A DNA stretch of 64,000 bases, from the NCBI RefSeq assembly GCF_900142755.1, contig NZ_FRCA01000008.1:100331-164330 (forward strand), in the 5' to 3' direction. Under the pieces are notes generated by a model. The model had not been told where the DNA came from and did not search any database. It saw only the letters and a program-made list of their open reading frames with translations. Of the stretch, positions 18,768 through 27,334 are shown one piece after another; position 1 is the stretch's first letter, and every line of letters begins with the position of its first letter. A program made the translations under genes and the position numbers. Source of the stretch: Halomonas cupida. GTDB taxonomy: Bacteria; Pseudomonadota; Gammaproteobacteria; Pseudomonadales; Halomonadaceae.

Positions 18768-19763
18768 ATGAGACTAATACTTCATCCCGGCCATGCAAAA
18801 TGTGGTTCCACGAGTATTCAAAAAGCAATAATAAAGAATCGAGACCAGCTTAAAAAACATAAAATAATAGTACCCGACCCACAGCTTAGATTACCCTGGG
18901 AAAAGGGGTTCAACCCTAACGGCGAGACTCCCAGACCATTTTTCAGAAAGCTCATGGAGAGCGGCGACACAAAAGACCTTCTACCAAAATTGGAGAACAT
19001 TCGCTCTCACCTTGACAACAATTATTCCATAATAATTTCAGCAGAAAACCTGGTAAACCAGCTTAACCAGGCATCAGGAAAACAGATTCATCTTGAGCTG
19101 GCACGATATTTCGACGACACGAGAATTATTTATTACATAAAAAGGCAAGATGACTTTCTATTGTCTGCTTGGCAGCAATGGGGGTACAAGCAAGGAAAAA
19201 ACTTTCAGGACTTTGTAAACACGGCATTACTATCAGGAAACCCTAACTACTGTACCGCGGCCAAGTTCTTCTCCAGAGTATATGGGAAGAAAAATATGGA
19301 TGTAGTACCTATAGACGGGGGAAAACTGTATAAAAATAATCTGGTGGCAGATTTTTTCCACCGCCTGGAGCTTCCAGCCAACGAATTTAACTGCTCCAGA
19401 CTCGAAAGCAATAAAAGCTTGAACCCCCACTTATGTGACACATTATCCAAGCTTCCTCATTTATTCACGGACGTTCATGATGAAAGCCTGAAAAGGGACT
19501 TGGAGAGTTTGGTTGAAAAAAACTCTCGCATCTTCGAGAAAAGCCCTGACTTCTTTTCAAAAAACGAAAGGAAAAGGATCCTCGAGAGGTTCAAGAAAGA
19601 CAATGACTTTCTTCGAAACACCTTCATGGATAGTCAGGACTGGCCATCACAGCCAACGTCACACAGCGAATCCGAGAACTCTGACGGTTATGAAGAAGCG
19701 CTAGCCATTCAGATGGAGCTGATTATCAAGTTAATAAGGAAGGTAAGCAATGAGGGAAATTAG
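18768..19763 (+). CDS. Sulfotransferase-like protein 2
   Basis: The 331-residue protein opens with LILHPGHAKCGSTSIQKAI, the same type of phosphosulfate loop as its neighbour, and has IIISAENLVNQL and IIYYIKRQDDFLLSAWQQW in the places expected for the remaining PAPS contacts. It is clearly related in plan to the preceding product, so the pair may have arisen by an old duplication. Base composition is among the most AT-rich in the window. It overlaps the next gene by 14 bp. Confidence 0.7.
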   Translation: MRLILHPGHAKCGSTSIQKAIIKNRDQLKKHKIIVPDPQLRLPWEKGFNPNGETPRPFFRKLMESGDTKDLLPKLENIRSHLDNNYSIIISAENLVNQLNQASGKQIHLELARYFDDTRIIYYIKRQDDFLLSAWQQWGYKQGKNFQDFVNTALLSGNPNYCTAAKFFSRVYGKKNMDVVPIDGGKLYKNNLVADFFHRLELPANEFNCSRLESNKSLNPHLCDTLSKLPHLFTDVHDESLKRDLESLVEKNSRIFEKSPDFFSKNERKRILERFKKDNDFLRNTFMDSQDWPSQPTSHSESENSDGYEEALAIQMELIIKLIRKVSNEGN

Positions 19764-20571
19764 TGCCACATGGTGGAGAAGCCCTGAAGGAATGAAAAAC
19801 CTGGGTGACGAGATAACCCCCATACTTCTTCGCGACTACTTCAATGTTGGTTTTTTCAAGACGTCTGTAATGAAAGCAGACTTGCTGAGCACAGGCAGCA
19901 TCCTTTCCTGGGCTTACAGCAGACCGAAGTGGCCAAAAAACAGGCAAGAATTATATGTAATAGGATCTGGGTTTATGAGACCAGAGCCTATTTCTGATGA
20001 AAAACACGCCAACCTCGACTTTCTTAGGTTGATATCAGTAAGGGGACATTTGACCCGACATATGCTGGGGAAGTATGGAGAGGGGCTATCCTTGGGCGAT
20101 CCAGGGCTCTTGTCATCTTTGCTATATAGAAAGCGGCCAGAAAAAAAATTTACGGCCGGAGTAATCCCCCATCACAGCAATGTTGACAACCCAGACTTCC
20201 TTGATCTTTTTTCAGAATTTGACAATTACAAAATCATTGACTTCAGGACAGACGACTACACTTCTGTTTTCGAAGAAATGCTGAGCTGCGACATCATCAT
20301 AAGCCAAAGCCTTCATGGACTTATAATCTCTGACTCTTTTGGAATTCCGAATGCATGGTTGGACAATGGAAAGCTTCATGCTGGCGGAGAGTTCAAATTC
20401 CATGATTATTTCTCCTCCATCGACCGCCCTTTCTCAAAGAAAATAGAAACAAACAAGAAAGTAAAAATATCTGATGTAGACAGTGCTATCTTCGAGTCTG
20501 AACAACTTAAGATAACGAGCATTCAGAATGATATAGTTGGTGCTTTTAACTCATTTTTCCAAAAGGTCTGA
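19750..20571 (+). CDS. Polysaccharide pyruvyltransferase family protein
   Basis: The 273-residue product shows the family pattern: NLGDEITPILLRDYF near the N-terminus, VIGSGF, an SVRGHLTRHML segment, LGDPGLL, and the C-terminal SQSLHGLIISDSFGIPNAWL. Members transfer pyruvate ketals from phosphoenolpyruvate to sugars, or act as related glycosyltransferases. Here it would add another negative charge to a sulfated polymer. It is shorter than many members (300-400 residues) but the start is fixed by the overlap with the previous gene. Confidence 0.78.
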   Translation: MREISATWWRSPEGMKNLGDEITPILLRDYFNVGFFKTSVMKADLLSTGSILSWAYSRPKWPKNRQELYVIGSGFMRPEPISDEKHANLDFLRLISVRGHLTRHMLGKYGEGLSLGDPGLLSSLLYRKRPEKKFTAGVIPHHSNVDNPDFLDLFSEFDNYKIIDFRTDDYTSVFEEMLSCDIIISQSLHGLIISDSFGIPNAWLDNGKLHAGGEFKFHDYFSSIDRPFSKKIETNKKVKISDVDSAIFESEQLKITSIQNDIVGAFNSFFQKV

Positions 20572-20574
20572 CTA

Positions 20575-21624
20575 ATGGGAGCAACCATAAAGTCGGAAGA
20601 AGTGTTCCTGGCGAAGAAGAATGTTCTGGACCACGATTTTCCATACGAGCACCCTCTTGTTACAGTGGGTGATGAGATAGAACCTCGTGTTGAGGTTTAT
20701 GAGTTGCATAACCCCATGGTTAACCTTGGGCTGCGAAAAGCATTCTATTGCAATGGTGAATTTATTGATGTCCTCACCTCTCCAGCCGGAAGACGAGAAC
20801 TGAAAGTCAGCATCGAGAAGAAGGGGGTCCGGAAACTAAAAGGAAAAGTATTGGATCTTGTCACTCCCGGCGCCAACCTCTATAGCCACTGGCTTCTTGA
20901 TTTGATCCCTAAAATCCATGCTGTTAAAAGTGCTGGGCACAACCTTGACGATTTTGACCACATATACGTAAACTATTACAACTCTTCTTTCAAGTACGAA
21001 TCTTTCAGAACCTTGGGAATCCCAGAAGAAAAAGTTATTGATTTCTCTTCTTTTCCAAAAACATTTGAAGCTGACGGTGTAGTAACCGTTACCCCCTGCC
21101 GGTCATCCTTGTACACCCCCGACTGGGTTGAGAACTACATTCGATCGATCTTTCTACATGATAACAAAAACAATGGAGAGAGAAAAAAACTATATATTTC
21201 AAGATCCAAAGGAAATTCAAGAAGGATACTTAACGAAGCGGCTCTTCTGGAAAATCTGATTCCACTCAACTTTGAGGTAGTTTATTTCGAAGATTTGAGT
21301 CTTTCTGAAACCGCTCATTTGATGTCATCGTCCTCAGTGATCGTAGCACCTCATGGTGCGGGGCTTGCCAACCTGGTTTTTTGTGAAGAAAAAGTCTCTA
21401 TATGTGAGATATTTTCTCAACATATATCTTCTGAGTACTACAAATTCAGCAAAAAAAAGGGATTCAACTACCACCCTCTCCAAGGTCTATCATCATCTGG
21501 AAGTCTAGTCGACTGCAAAAAAATGGATTACAAAAACCATCGACCAGAAATACACTCCGACAACATCATACTAACTAGAGAAATGATAGATGACATCATG
21601 AGGTTTGTGAATGAATCTATATGA
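20575..21624 (+). CDS. GT61 (DUF563) family glycosyltransferase
   Basis: The 349-residue product has the hallmark segments of the GT61 family: NLYSHWLLDLIPKIHAV, KKLYISRSKGNSRRILNE and VIVAPHGAGLANLVFCEE. It is expected to transfer a sugar to the growing capsule repeat in the cytoplasm. It follows the pyruvyltransferase by 3 bp and overlaps the next gene by 14 bp. Donor and linkage cannot be deduced. Confidence 0.82.
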   Translation: MGATIKSEEVFLAKKNVLDHDFPYEHPLVTVGDEIEPRVEVYELHNPMVNLGLRKAFYCNGEFIDVLTSPAGRRELKVSIEKKGVRKLKGKVLDLVTPGANLYSHWLLDLIPKIHAVKSAGHNLDDFDHIYVNYYNSSFKYESFRTLGIPEEKVIDFSSFPKTFEADGVVTVTPCRSSLYTPDWVENYIRSIFLHDNKNNGERKKLYISRSKGNSRRILNEAALLENLIPLNFEVVYFEDLSLSETAHLMSSSSVIVAPHGAGLANLVFCEEKVSICEIFSQHISSEYYKFSKKKGFNYHPLQGLSSSGSLVDCKKMDYKNHRPEIHSDNIILTREMIDDIMRFVNESI

Positions 21625-22372
21625 AGACCAGTTTTCAGAAAGCCACGACTTCCCCTCTTTTACTGGAAAAACCAGAGACTTGATTATTGCTTCCACCCCT
21701 CGTTGCGGAAGCCATATGCTTGGTCATTTACTTTACTCAACCAAGTCTCTCGGATATCCCCTGGAATATTTAAACCCCGCCAACTTAAAACGTTGGGGAA
21801 AGATCACCAGAAAAAACAACACGTCCGAAATAGTTGATGAGCTTCGTGCTCGCAGAACATCACCAAACGGAGTATTTTCCTGCAAAATTCATTATAGTCA
21901 CGTGATGAACCTCGGTGGATTTTCAAAAATCTTCGACACTTTCAGAGACTGCAAAGTTGTCTTGGTAACTCGTGCCGATTTGGCAAAACAAGCTATATCA
22001 TTTTACGTTGCATCCCGCACCGGCGTATGGATACACGGACAAAAGCCTGTTGCAGAGCACCCAAAGTACAACTTCGACGAAATAATGAATAAACTGGACG
22101 TCTTGAGATCCCATAATTCCTTATGGAGAATGAACCTTTGTGCCCTTGGCATTCCGCACATGGAGGTAAGATTCGAAGATCTAGTTAAAAACTCCACGAA
22201 CGAGGTTTCAAAAATAGCCGATTTCTGCAACGTAGAACTTTACAGCAAGACCAACTTTGAAAGCCACATGACTACTAAGCAAAGTGGAAAGAAAAACATC
22301 GACTGGCTGGAAAGGTTTATCGAGGACTACAGGGCACACCAAGGTGTAACACTTGAAAATCATCAATCATGA
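21611..22372 (+). CDS. Stf0-type sulfotransferase
   Basis: The 253-residue protein resembles the Stf0 family, whose founding member makes trehalose-2-sulfate in mycobacteria: LIIASTPRCGSHMLGHLL is the phosphosulfate loop, LEYLNPANLKRW follows as in Stf0, and VVLVTRADLAKQAISFYVA carries the 3'-phosphate contacts. VRFEDLVKN near the C-terminus is also typical of sulfotransferases. It is the third sulfotransferase of the island and overlaps the GT61 gene, so it probably acts on the same polymer. Confidence 0.82.
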   Translation: MNLYEDQFSESHDFPSFTGKTRDLIIASTPRCGSHMLGHLLYSTKSLGYPLEYLNPANLKRWGKITRKNNTSEIVDELRARRTSPNGVFSCKIHYSHVMNLGGFSKIFDTFRDCKVVLVTRADLAKQAISFYVASRTGVWIHGQKPVAEHPKYNFDEIMNKLDVLRSHNSLWRMNLCALGIPHMEVRFEDLVKNSTNEVSKIADFCNVELYSKTNFESHMTTKQSGKKNIDWLERFIEDYRAHQGVTLENHQS

Positions 22373-22387
22373 TATCTTGAGATAAAT

Positions 22388-23356
22388 ATGTGTCCGCTTT
22401 TTTTCGTCCACATCCCCAAGACCGCCGGCACCAGTTTTCGACTGGGAGCTGAGAATTTCTTTAAAGGGAAGCAAATCGTCTATGATTATGGAAAAAACTC
22501 GGGCACCACATCCAGCATAGTTCAGGAATATCTCTATAATAACGAGCCAGACTTCTGGGGGTTTGGGAACTCCTGTACCAATGAGAACGTCCCCATGGTC
22601 TGTGGGCATGTCAATATCGGTCGTTTTGTTTCATTGTTCGGAATAACCAATACGATAACATTCCTGAGGGATCCTCTACAGCGAATGGCCTCTGAATACG
22701 CCCACTTCGTTCGCCATTATGGGTACAAAGGATCTTTCAGAGATTTTTACTCTCGACCAGTAATGCATAACCGTCAGAGCAAGATATTGCATGGCGTTTC
22801 TTATGAGTCTGTTGGGGTTATCGGCCTGACTGAAAGGTATTCCGACAGCCTGGAGTTGATCAACGCCCGATATGGCATCGAAATTCCTCACCGTGAAGAT
22901 AACCAGGGAAAGACCCGCCTTGAAGCTGTTCATGATCTGGAGGAGGATGAAATAGCAGAGCTCAAACACTTGAATCAGCGTGATATCGCACTTTACGAGC
23001 ACAGTAAACGCCTATTTGATTCACGATTGGCGCTCTTTCGAGACGGCTTACCTTACGCTCACGCACACGTAGTCGAGGCCACCACTCAGCGGGTTGCCGG
23101 CTGGGCATGGTGGGCCGGAGACAACGAAGCTCCTGTCGAAGTAGAGGTCTGGATCAACGGCGAACTCCAGGCCCGTGTGATGGCTGCGGAGCTACGTCCC
23201 GGGCTTTGTCGACTAAGAGTACCTAGAGGCGGCTATATCGGTTTTCACCTGCCAGTAAAGTTGAGCGCCGGTGATCAGATACAGTGTCGAGTGGCCCAAA
23301 CCAGACAGGCCTTCCCCGTCCGGCCCCTATATGCAGAAGAGCCGAAAGGCAAGTGA
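22388..23356 (+). CDS. Sulfotransferase with a fused C-terminal GWAW-type beta domain
   Basis: Residues 1-215 are a Sulfotransfer_2-type domain (FFVHIPKTAGTSFRLG loop; TITFLRDPLQRMASEYAHF). Residues 225-315 form a separate beta-rich domain with VAGWAWW, VEVWINGELQARV and GFHLPVKLSAGDQIQCRV, similar to modules found attached to bacterial glycosyltransferases. The first part is AT-rich like the island, while from about 23000 onward codon use becomes GC-rich like the host. The gene therefore looks chimeric, formed where the island joins conserved flank DNA. Two bases after its stop comes the next ATG. Confidence 0.82.
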   Translation: MCPLFFVHIPKTAGTSFRLGAENFFKGKQIVYDYGKNSGTTSSIVQEYLYNNEPDFWGFGNSCTNENVPMVCGHVNIGRFVSLFGITNTITFLRDPLQRMASEYAHFVRHYGYKGSFRDFYSRPVMHNRQSKILHGVSYESVGVIGLTERYSDSLELINARYGIEIPHREDNQGKTRLEAVHDLEEDEIAELKHLNQRDIALYEHSKRLFDSRLALFRDGLPYAHAHVVEATTQRVAGWAWWAGDNEAPVEVEVWINGELQARVMAAELRPGLCRLRVPRGGYIGFHLPVKLSAGDQIQCRVAQTRQAFPVRPLYAEEPKGK

Positions 23357-23358
23357 AC

Positions 23359-25656
23359 ATGAGCTACGCCAAAGGACTTGATGGGGCATCAAGCTGGTTG
23401 CGGCAACTGCTGGAATTGACCCCTCTGACCGTTCATCCCCTGTGTCGACTGAAGCCACAGCATGATCTGAAGCCGTCTCTCGACCAATCCTGGGATTGGA
23501 GGGCTACCGACAACGACCCCCAGTTCATGCTCACCAGGGGGCTGCCCCTACCCGGCTGGCAGATGCTGGAGGTCGCCATGGATCACGACCAGCCCCAGGT
23601 ATCAGTGCGTCTCTATCTGGATACCGGCAATGGCTTCAGCGAAGAGGAAAGCGTCTTCCTGCCGCTCAAGAGCGGTCGGATCACCAAGCGTCTTTTCCAT
23701 GTAAAGAAGCCACTGAAAGCCATTCGCTTCGATCCCATGGAAGACGCCGGTTATTTCACGCTGCTGCACTTGCGTTTCGCCTGGTTGAGCCCCTGGTTTG
23801 CCCATGACCGTCTATCAAGCCGTCTGGCCAATATGCATTACCAGTGGCGAGAGAAAGGAAAATCCCAGGTCCTGCCTGAGCTGAAGCGCATCGCCCATGA
23901 ACAGGGGCGACATTGGCGGGAATTGGCGCTAGAGCAGTATGATGCCACTTTCGAACGCTATGCTCCGCGGCTCAATTATCGCCAATGGCTCAAGAACCGC
24001 GACCAGCTATCTCGTGAGGACGCTCAGCAGCTCCTCGCCAGGCTTTCCGAGCAGCCGTTGATCTCGGTGCTGGTGCCGGTCTACAACCCTTCCCCCGACT
24101 GGTTGCGCGAATGCCTGGACTCGGTAAGGGAGCAATTCTACCCTCACTGGCAACTGTGCATTGCCGACGATGCCTCCAGCGATTCCGGGGTGAAAGCAGT
24201 GCTTGAGGAGTACGACAATAGCGATTCACGAATCGAGGTGGTCTACCGTTCAGATAACGGACACATCTGCGCTGCCAGTAACAGCGCCCTGGCACTGGTG
24301 AACGGCGAGTTCGTGGTATTGCTGGATCACGATGACTGTCTATCGCCCGATGCGCTGCTGAGAGTCGCCGAAGTCCTGAACCATGCTCCTGATGCGGGCC
24401 TGCTGTACAGTGATGAAGACAAGCTTGGCGAAGACGGAGAGCGATTTGATCCTCATTTCAAGCCGCAGTGGAATCCGGACCTGCTTCTGGCACAGAACTA
24501 TATTTCGCATCTGGGCGTCTATCGCACGACTCTGGTGCATGAAGCAGGCGGGTTTCGCGAAGGCTACGAGGGCAGCCAGGATCATGACCTTGTCCTACGG
24601 GTAAGCGCCCGCCTGGAAGACCATCAGATTGTGCATATCCCCCACGTTCTCTACCACTGGCGTGCTATAGCCGGTTCCACAGCGCAGAATAGTGCCGAGA
24701 AGAATTACACCAGCCAGGCCGGCATGAAAGCCGTCCGCGATTTTCTCGAGCACCACGCGCCAGAAGCCACCGTTGATCACGGGCACTATCCCAATACCTA
24801 CCGCGTACATTGGCCTTTGCCCAAACCACTGCCCATGGTCAGTCTGCTGGTGCCGACCCGTGACCGAGTGGAAATCCTGCAACCCTGCGTGGACGCCATT
24901 CTCGAACGTACGGACTACCCTAACTTCGAGTTGCTGATTCTGGACAACGGCTCTGTCTGCCGCGAGACACTGGACTACATGAGTCAGGTCGAGCAGCGTG
25001 ACCCAAGGGTGCGCGTGCTGCACTGGAACCACCCTTTCAACTACTCGGCCATCAATAACTTCGGTGCCAGCCAGGCCAGAGGCGAGATGCTGGCGTTGGT
25101 GAACAACGATATCGAGCCGATCCACAGTGACTGGCTGTGCGAAATGGTCAGCCAGGCCGCCAGACCCGAGATTGGCTGTGTCGGCGCCAAACTTTATTAC
25201 CCCAATGATACGGTTCAGCATGGTGGCGTCATTCTAGGTATCGGTGGCGTCGCTGGGCATGCACACAAGTATTTCACTCGCAACGCCTTCGGCTACTTCA
25301 CCCGTCTGCACCTGGCACATAATCTGTCGGCTGTCACGGCTGCCTGCCTGGTGGTCCGCAAGGCCATATTTGACGAGGTTGGTGGACTCGATGCCCAGCA
25401 TCTGACGGTGGCTTTCAATGATGTGGATTTCTGCCTACGGGTGCGCGAGGCAGGCTATCGCAACCTGTGGACGCCCTACGCGGAGCTCTACCACCATGAG
25501 TCCGTTTCACGCGGTGCCGACGACAGTAGCCACAAGCGGGCCCGGGCACAGAAAGAAGTCGAGTACATGCGTCGCGTCTGGGGCGAGAAGCTGGATTCGG
25601 ACCCAGCCTACAATCCCAATCTGACCTTGGTGCACGAAGATTTTTCTCTGAGATAG
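23359..25656 (+). CDS. Double GT2 glycosyltransferase
   Basis: The 765-residue protein has an N-terminal region of unknown role (1-230), a first GT2 domain from about residue 235 (ISVLVPVYNPSPDWL, then DHDDCLS as the DxD-like site) and a second from about 497 (VSLLVPTRDRVEILQPC, NNDIEP, and FNDVDFCLRVREAGY). Such tandem enzymes build polysaccharide backbones, the two domains often adding different sugars; rhamnan-type synthesis is a possibility given the rml genes. The ATG at 23359 is preferred to an upstream GTG inside the previous gene. It ends the tightly packed block; a 209-bp spacer follows. Confidence 0.88.
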   Translation: MSYAKGLDGASSWLRQLLELTPLTVHPLCRLKPQHDLKPSLDQSWDWRATDNDPQFMLTRGLPLPGWQMLEVAMDHDQPQVSVRLYLDTGNGFSEEESVFLPLKSGRITKRLFHVKKPLKAIRFDPMEDAGYFTLLHLRFAWLSPWFAHDRLSSRLANMHYQWREKGKSQVLPELKRIAHEQGRHWRELALEQYDATFERYAPRLNYRQWLKNRDQLSREDAQQLLARLSEQPLISVLVPVYNPSPDWLRECLDSVREQFYPHWQLCIADDASSDSGVKAVLEEYDNSDSRIEVVYRSDNGHICAASNSALALVNGEFVVLLDHDDCLSPDALLRVAEVLNHAPDAGLLYSDEDKLGEDGERFDPHFKPQWNPDLLLAQNYISHLGVYRTTLVHEAGGFREGYEGSQDHDLVLRVSARLEDHQIVHIPHVLYHWRAIAGSTAQNSAEKNYTSQAGMKAVRDFLEHHAPEATVDHGHYPNTYRVHWPLPKPLPMVSLLVPTRDRVEILQPCVDAILERTDYPNFELLILDNGSVCRETLDYMSQVEQRDPRVRVLHWNHPFNYSAINNFGASQARGEMLALVNNDIEPIHSDWLCEMVSQAARPEIGCVGAKLYYPNDTVQHGGVILGIGGVAGHAHKYFTRNAFGYFTRLHLAHNLSAVTAACLVVRKAIFDEVGGLDAQHLTVAFNDVDFCLRVREAGYRNLWTPYAELYHHESVSRGADDSSHKRARAQKEVEYMRRVWGEKLDSDPAYNPNLTLVHEDFSLR

Positions 25657-25865
25657 GGCCAGGGGCGTTTATAGAAGATCGGCAAGATATCCAACCTGAA
25701 TAGACGCGACCTACGGCCCCAGCGATAAACAAGGTAAGAAGTCGACTAGAGGGTTGCCAACAAAGCATTTCGCCCTCGGTGGGCATTGCGCGGTATGTTC
25801 AAGCAAGAGAGCTTCTGGGTTGACAGCAGAAGCGCTCAACCAACCGGAATCAATGGAGGTGTTAC

Positions 25866-26186
25866 ATGGCCACAAGAACTACAAAAAGCACTAAAACAAC
25901 TGAAGCCGCAACCCCAGATATTACTCAGATAAAAGCTGAAGCTCTGGTGGAACGTATCAAGTCCAGCAACCCCAAGTTCCTCGGTAATATGTCAGACCAG
26001 CGCGCAGCCAATCTTGTTCGCTATACCCTCAGGGCGCTAGCTGCAGAGATCAATGAAACCGAAGAGGGTCGTCTGCGAGTGGCTGGGTTGGGTGGTGTAG
26101 CGATTCGCCAGGTTGAGCGCGAGAAAGATGGCACCACCGAGAAAGTCAAACGGGTCATCCTGCGCCCGGCACAACCCAAGACCTGA
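25866..26186 (+). CDS. Small basic protein, possibly HU-like
   Basis: The 106-residue protein has a Thr/Lys-rich tail (1-20) and a compact domain ending in EGRLRVAGLGGVAIRQVE and VKRVILRPAQPK. The spacing of helix, 'GLGG' turn and beta strands resembles the HU/IHF fold without the long DNA arm, but this is only a weak resemblance. A strong ribosome site (GGAGGT, 25855-25860) precedes the ATG. In the spacer, GGTTGA-N12-TCAACC (25819-25842) is an inverted repeat that includes TTGACA and could be an operator or promoter. Its place between glycosyltransferase genes on the same strand suggests a regulatory or structural role in capsule expression. Confidence 0.5.
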   Translation: MATRTTKSTKTTEAATPDITQIKAEALVERIKSSNPKFLGNMSDQRAANLVRYTLRALAAEINETEEGRLRVAGLGGVAIRQVEREKDGTTEKVKRVILRPAQPKT

Positions 26187-26220
26187 AGCGAATACCTCCG
26201 ACATCATGGATGCGAACTGA

Positions 26221-27261
26221 TTGCTGAAGACGCACTCCAAGTGGATCCTTCTCAGCGACGGCGCCAGGCCAACCGAGGATATCTACTTTCTGGCCTCGGC
26301 TGCTCCCTGGCTACGTCAGCAGGGAGCCCGCGTCCTGCGCCTCGATACTCGCCGCTGGCAACACCCTCGCTGGTGCTGGCCATGGCTGAAGTCCGTGCTC
26401 AACGATGCCCATGTCATCGTGGTCAGAGGCCTGCCAGAGGACTGGATTCAGTCTCTGGGCGATATGCGCAACCAACTTGCTGGCCTCTATTATGTGATCG
26501 ACGACGACCTCAAGGCTGCGGCGAAGGATTCAACTCTTCCTGATGCTTATCGACAGCGGATGATCCTGCTTGACGCCCAGCAGCAACAGTTGCTGCCGCT
26601 GGTCGACGAAGTCGTCACCTGCAGCACGGCACTGGAAAGCCGCCTGGCCAGCCACCATCGTCATATCAGCGTGCTGCCGCCGGCATTGATATCGCCACTG
26701 CCGAATCTCGGTCACTTTCAGAACGATCAATGGACCCTGGGCTTCCATGGTACCCGTGCTCATCTGGCAGACCTGAAGCGCATCGCTCCAGCGTTGAGCC
26801 GGCTGCACGACCACTCCCCCAGGTTGAACCTCGACATCATGCTGGGCCGTTTCACGCCTTCTGAACTGAGCTCGCTGCCGCGAGTTGCCACACCTTCACC
26901 GCTGGGCTGGAAGGCATTTCGTGGCTATCAGCAACGACAACGTCTTCAGATCGGACTTGCACCGCTCTGGCCAACGCCGTTCAACAACGTCAAGTCCGTG
27001 ATCAAGTATCTGGATATTGCCGTGATGGGCGGAGCGGGCATCTTCAGCCGCCACACTCCGTATTCTCAGCTTGTTGAGGATGGCCGAGATGGCCTTTTGG
27101 CTGAGGACACCCCGGATCACTGGTTCAGCTGTGCAAAACGTTTGCTCGACTATCCGGACGATGCCCGAGCCATGGCCCAGGCCGCCGCGGATAAGGCTCG
27201 AGACATAGGCAACCCCGCCCGGACACAACAATTCTGGTCACGCCGCCAACGAGGCGAATGA
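26221..27261 (+). CDS. GT-B fold glycosyltransferase (GT4-like)
   Basis: The 346-residue protein ends in a GT4-like C-terminal domain: FHGTRAHLADLKRIAPAL, GLAPLWPTPFNNVKSVIKYL, and VEDGRDGLLAEDTPDHWF. The N-terminal half (ARVLRLDTRRWQHPRW, YYVIDDDLKAAAKD) is less conserved. An in-frame stop directly precedes the TTG at 26221, no good ribosome site is seen, and no ATG occurs before conserved sequence, so a TTG start is the best choice. It probably adds a sugar to the capsule or its linker, as it is placed directly before kpsC. Confidence 0.72.
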   Translation: MLKTHSKWILLSDGARPTEDIYFLASAAPWLRQQGARVLRLDTRRWQHPRWCWPWLKSVLNDAHVIVVRGLPEDWIQSLGDMRNQLAGLYYVIDDDLKAAAKDSTLPDAYRQRMILLDAQQQQLLPLVDEVVTCSTALESRLASHHRHISVLPPALISPLPNLGHFQNDQWTLGFHGTRAHLADLKRIAPALSRLHDHSPRLNLDIMLGRFTPSELSSLPRVATPSPLGWKAFRGYQQRQRLQIGLAPLWPTPFNNVKSVIKYLDIAVMGGAGIFSRHTPYSQLVEDGRDGLLAEDTPDHWFSCAKRLLDYPDDARAMAQAAADKARDIGNPARTQQFWSRRQRGE

Positions 27262-27334
27262 CCGGGCCAGCGACCTGGCCACAGCATAATGCATTCATCA
27301 CTCCCGACATGACGACGCCTTGCCTCCCGCAACC

